DNA from: Saprospiraceae bacterium
Lineage (GTDB): Bacteria; Bacteroidota; Bacteroidia; Chitinophagales; Saprospiraceae
Reading direction: 5' to 3'
Length of the DNA: 16,935 bases
Assembly (NCBI GenBank): GCA_020628755.1
Contig: JAHDEQ010000091.1
Coordinates: 1-16,935 of the forward strand
A program made the translations under genes and the position numbers. Below are positions 16,148 to 16,935 of the stretch, piece by piece. How positions within the stretch are numbered: position 1 is the first letter of the stretch; each line of letters opens with the position of its first letter. The notes below the pieces were generated by a model. That model was not told where the DNA came from. It made no database searches and saw nothing but the letters and a program-made list of their open reading frames with translations.

Positions 16148-16229
16148 TTGTGTTTATGTGTCTAGGTGTTTATGTATCTATGCAAAAAAGCAACTCAAAC
16201 ACCTGAACACGTGAACACTTAAACACGAT
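16148..16229. repeat. GTGTTT-family intergenic repeat, copy 2
   Basis: The left half has GTGTCTA (16158-16164) and repeated GTGTTTATG-like words; the right half is their complement, AAACAC/GAACAC repeated. AGGTGTTT (16164-16171) pairs exactly with AAACACCT (16197-16204). It occupies nearly the whole 90-base gap between the thioredoxin-fold and DUF1573 genes. Confidence 0.65.
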
Positions 16230-16233
16230 AAAC

Positions 16234-16674
16234 ATGAAAAAAATAATACTTCAAGTCCTCTGCTGCTTATTCGCTATCGCAGCGATAAGCACCACCGCAC
16301 AAGCACAAGACAGTGCCGAAATGGTCAAAGAAATCGCCAAACCCATAATGACCTTCGACAAATCTATGATTGACCTTGGAGAAGTCAAAAGAGGCGAAAA
16401 GCGATCATTTAGCTATTCATTTACAAATACAGGAAATGCTGATTTAGACATAGACTTAATCACAGCTTGTGACTGTACAACTACTAATCAAGATGATTTA
16501 CGTCGTCGTACGTTCAAACCTGGTGAATCTGGTATTTTAGAGGTTACGTTTGACAGCACAGAAAAAGAAGAGTCTGAAACTATTGATATTGATATCATAC
16601 TTAAACAATTCGATGAAGAAGCCAACATGCCATTCATTGAAATGTTACAATACAAATTTGAGTTAATAAAATAA
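16234..16674 (+). CDS. Secreted DUF1573 domain protein
   Basis: This 146-residue exported protein has a signal peptide (1-24, AQA cleavage before QD). The rest is one DUF1573 immunoglobulin-like beta-sandwich (about 38-140): the opening ITFDKS...DLGEVKRGEKRSFSYSFTNTGNADL-type strands (MTFDKSMIDLGEV here), the ACDCTT cysteine motif, then FKPGESGILEVTFDS. The usual CGCT motif appears here as CDCT, so Gly is replaced by Asp. DUF1573 proteins are abundant in Bacteroidota and lie in the periplasm or at the cell surface; their function is not settled. It sits downstream of the thioredoxin-fold gene and upstream of coaE, flanked on both sides by the GTGTTT-family repeats, so it may be transcribed with its neighbours. 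Confidence 0.88.
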   Translation: MKKIILQVLCCLFAIAAISTTAQAQDSAEMVKEIAKPIMTFDKSMIDLGEVKRGEKRSFSYSFTNTGNADLDIDLITACDCTTTNQDDLRRRTFKPGESGILEVTFDSTEKEESETIDIDIILKQFDEEANMPFIEMLQYKFELIK

Positions 16675-16740
16675 GATGTGTCTAAGTGTTTGCGTGTTTG
16701 TGTGCCTATGTTTCGCAAACACGCAAACACACAAACATCT
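16674..16740. repeat. GTGTTT-family intergenic repeat, copy 3 (long hairpin)
   Basis: A 15-bp perfect stem (16686-16700 with 16716-16730) built of GTGTTTG words can be lengthened by AGATGT (16674-16679) with ACATCT (16735-16740) after a small bulge. It begins at the last base of the DUF1573 stop codon. No T-run follows, so it is not a classical terminator. Confidence 0.75.
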
Positions 16741-16759
16741 ACCTGTCGGTAGACAGGCA
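16738..16759. repeat. Palindromic mini-element, copy 2
   Basis: CCTGTC (16742-16747) and GACAGG (16752-16757) form a stem around GGTA. It differs from copy 1 in the tRNA-Val remnant at one loop base in 22. It abuts the long GTGTTT hairpin and ends 13 bases before the coaE start codon. Confidence 0.8.
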
Positions 16760-16772
16760 CAAACACGTCTCC

Positions 16773-16935
16773 ATGATTCAAATCGGCGTTACAGGTGGTA
16801 TAGGCAGTGGCAAAACAACCGTTTGCCGACTCTTCGAGACAATCGGCATTCCCGTATATTACGCCGACACTCGTGCCAAACAAATCATGGTCGAAAACCA
16901 AGACCTCATCGCTGGTATTAAATCTACATTTGGCG
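16773..16935 (+). CDS. coaE: Dephospho-CoA kinase, N-terminal part (runs off the window)
   Basis: CoaE phosphorylates dephospho-CoA with ATP in the last step of coenzyme A synthesis, in the cytoplasm. Only the first 54 residues are present. They hold the family start MIQIGVTGGIGSGKTT with the P-loop at 8-15, then CRLFETIGIPVYYADTRAK, where the YADTRAK segment matches the conserved D-x-(I/T)-A/R substrate-side motif of CoaE. The family is normally about 200 residues, so roughly three quarters of the gene lies to the right. The ATG at 16773 gives the standard N-terminus. It is probably a housekeeping gene outside the accessory region. Confidence 0.93.
   Translation, partial: MIQIGVTGGIGSGKTTVCRLFETIGIPVYYADTRAKQIMVENQDLIAGIKSTFG

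Overview
The window looks like a stretch of a Bacteroidota chromosome, most likely a Cytophagales-type bacterium. The evidence is low-GC DNA, starts with little Shine-Dalgarno signal, a TAnnTTTG-type promoter before the tRNAs, a CTnDOT-like integrase tail, a DUF4369/TlpA-type thioredoxin protein and a DUF1573 protein. The genus cannot be fixed from this sequence alone.

The left part (1-7020) reads as accessory DNA, probably a decayed or satellite-type integrative element. It opens with the C-terminal remnant of a tyrosine recombinase. Next comes a 1069-residue single-chain restriction-modification enzyme (PD-(D/E)XK nuclease, N6-adenine methylase, Type ISP C-terminal domain) with an unrecognised 279-residue gene 14 bases behind it. 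A tightly overlapping three-gene cassette follows (excisionase-like HTH protein, unknown coiled-coil protein, RepA-like ATPase). It ends in a strong hairpin terminator and a second long inverted repeat. A small zinc-ribbon protein closes the region. No relaxase, primase or complete integrase is visible. The region stops at the 3' end of a tRNA-Pro gene, a plausible old integration site.

A short tRNA operon on the minus strand (7021-7378) comes next: promoter, a degenerate tRNA-Val copy with a palindromic mini-element inside its D-loop, intact tRNA-Val(GAC), intact tRNA-Pro(GGG), terminator. Also on the minus strand is a 1179-residue protein in which a patatin-type lipase is split by about ten membrane segments and followed by a rhodanese domain.

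The right part (11157 to the end) is on the plus strand. It holds a secreted 1056-residue protein dominated by a 40-residue-periodic Ala/Glu/Lys coiled coil, a periplasmic thioredoxin-fold protein, a secreted DUF1573 protein and the start of coaE. The gaps between these genes carry short repeats: paired hairpins, a GTGTTT/AAACAC-rich inverted-repeat family present in three successive gaps, and a second copy of the palindrome found in the tRNA remnant. The most unusual items are the patatin-membrane-rhodanese fusion, the 40-residue repeat protein, the tRNA remnant and the shared intergenic repeats. The restriction enzyme and its partner gene are the best candidate for an accessory defence system.
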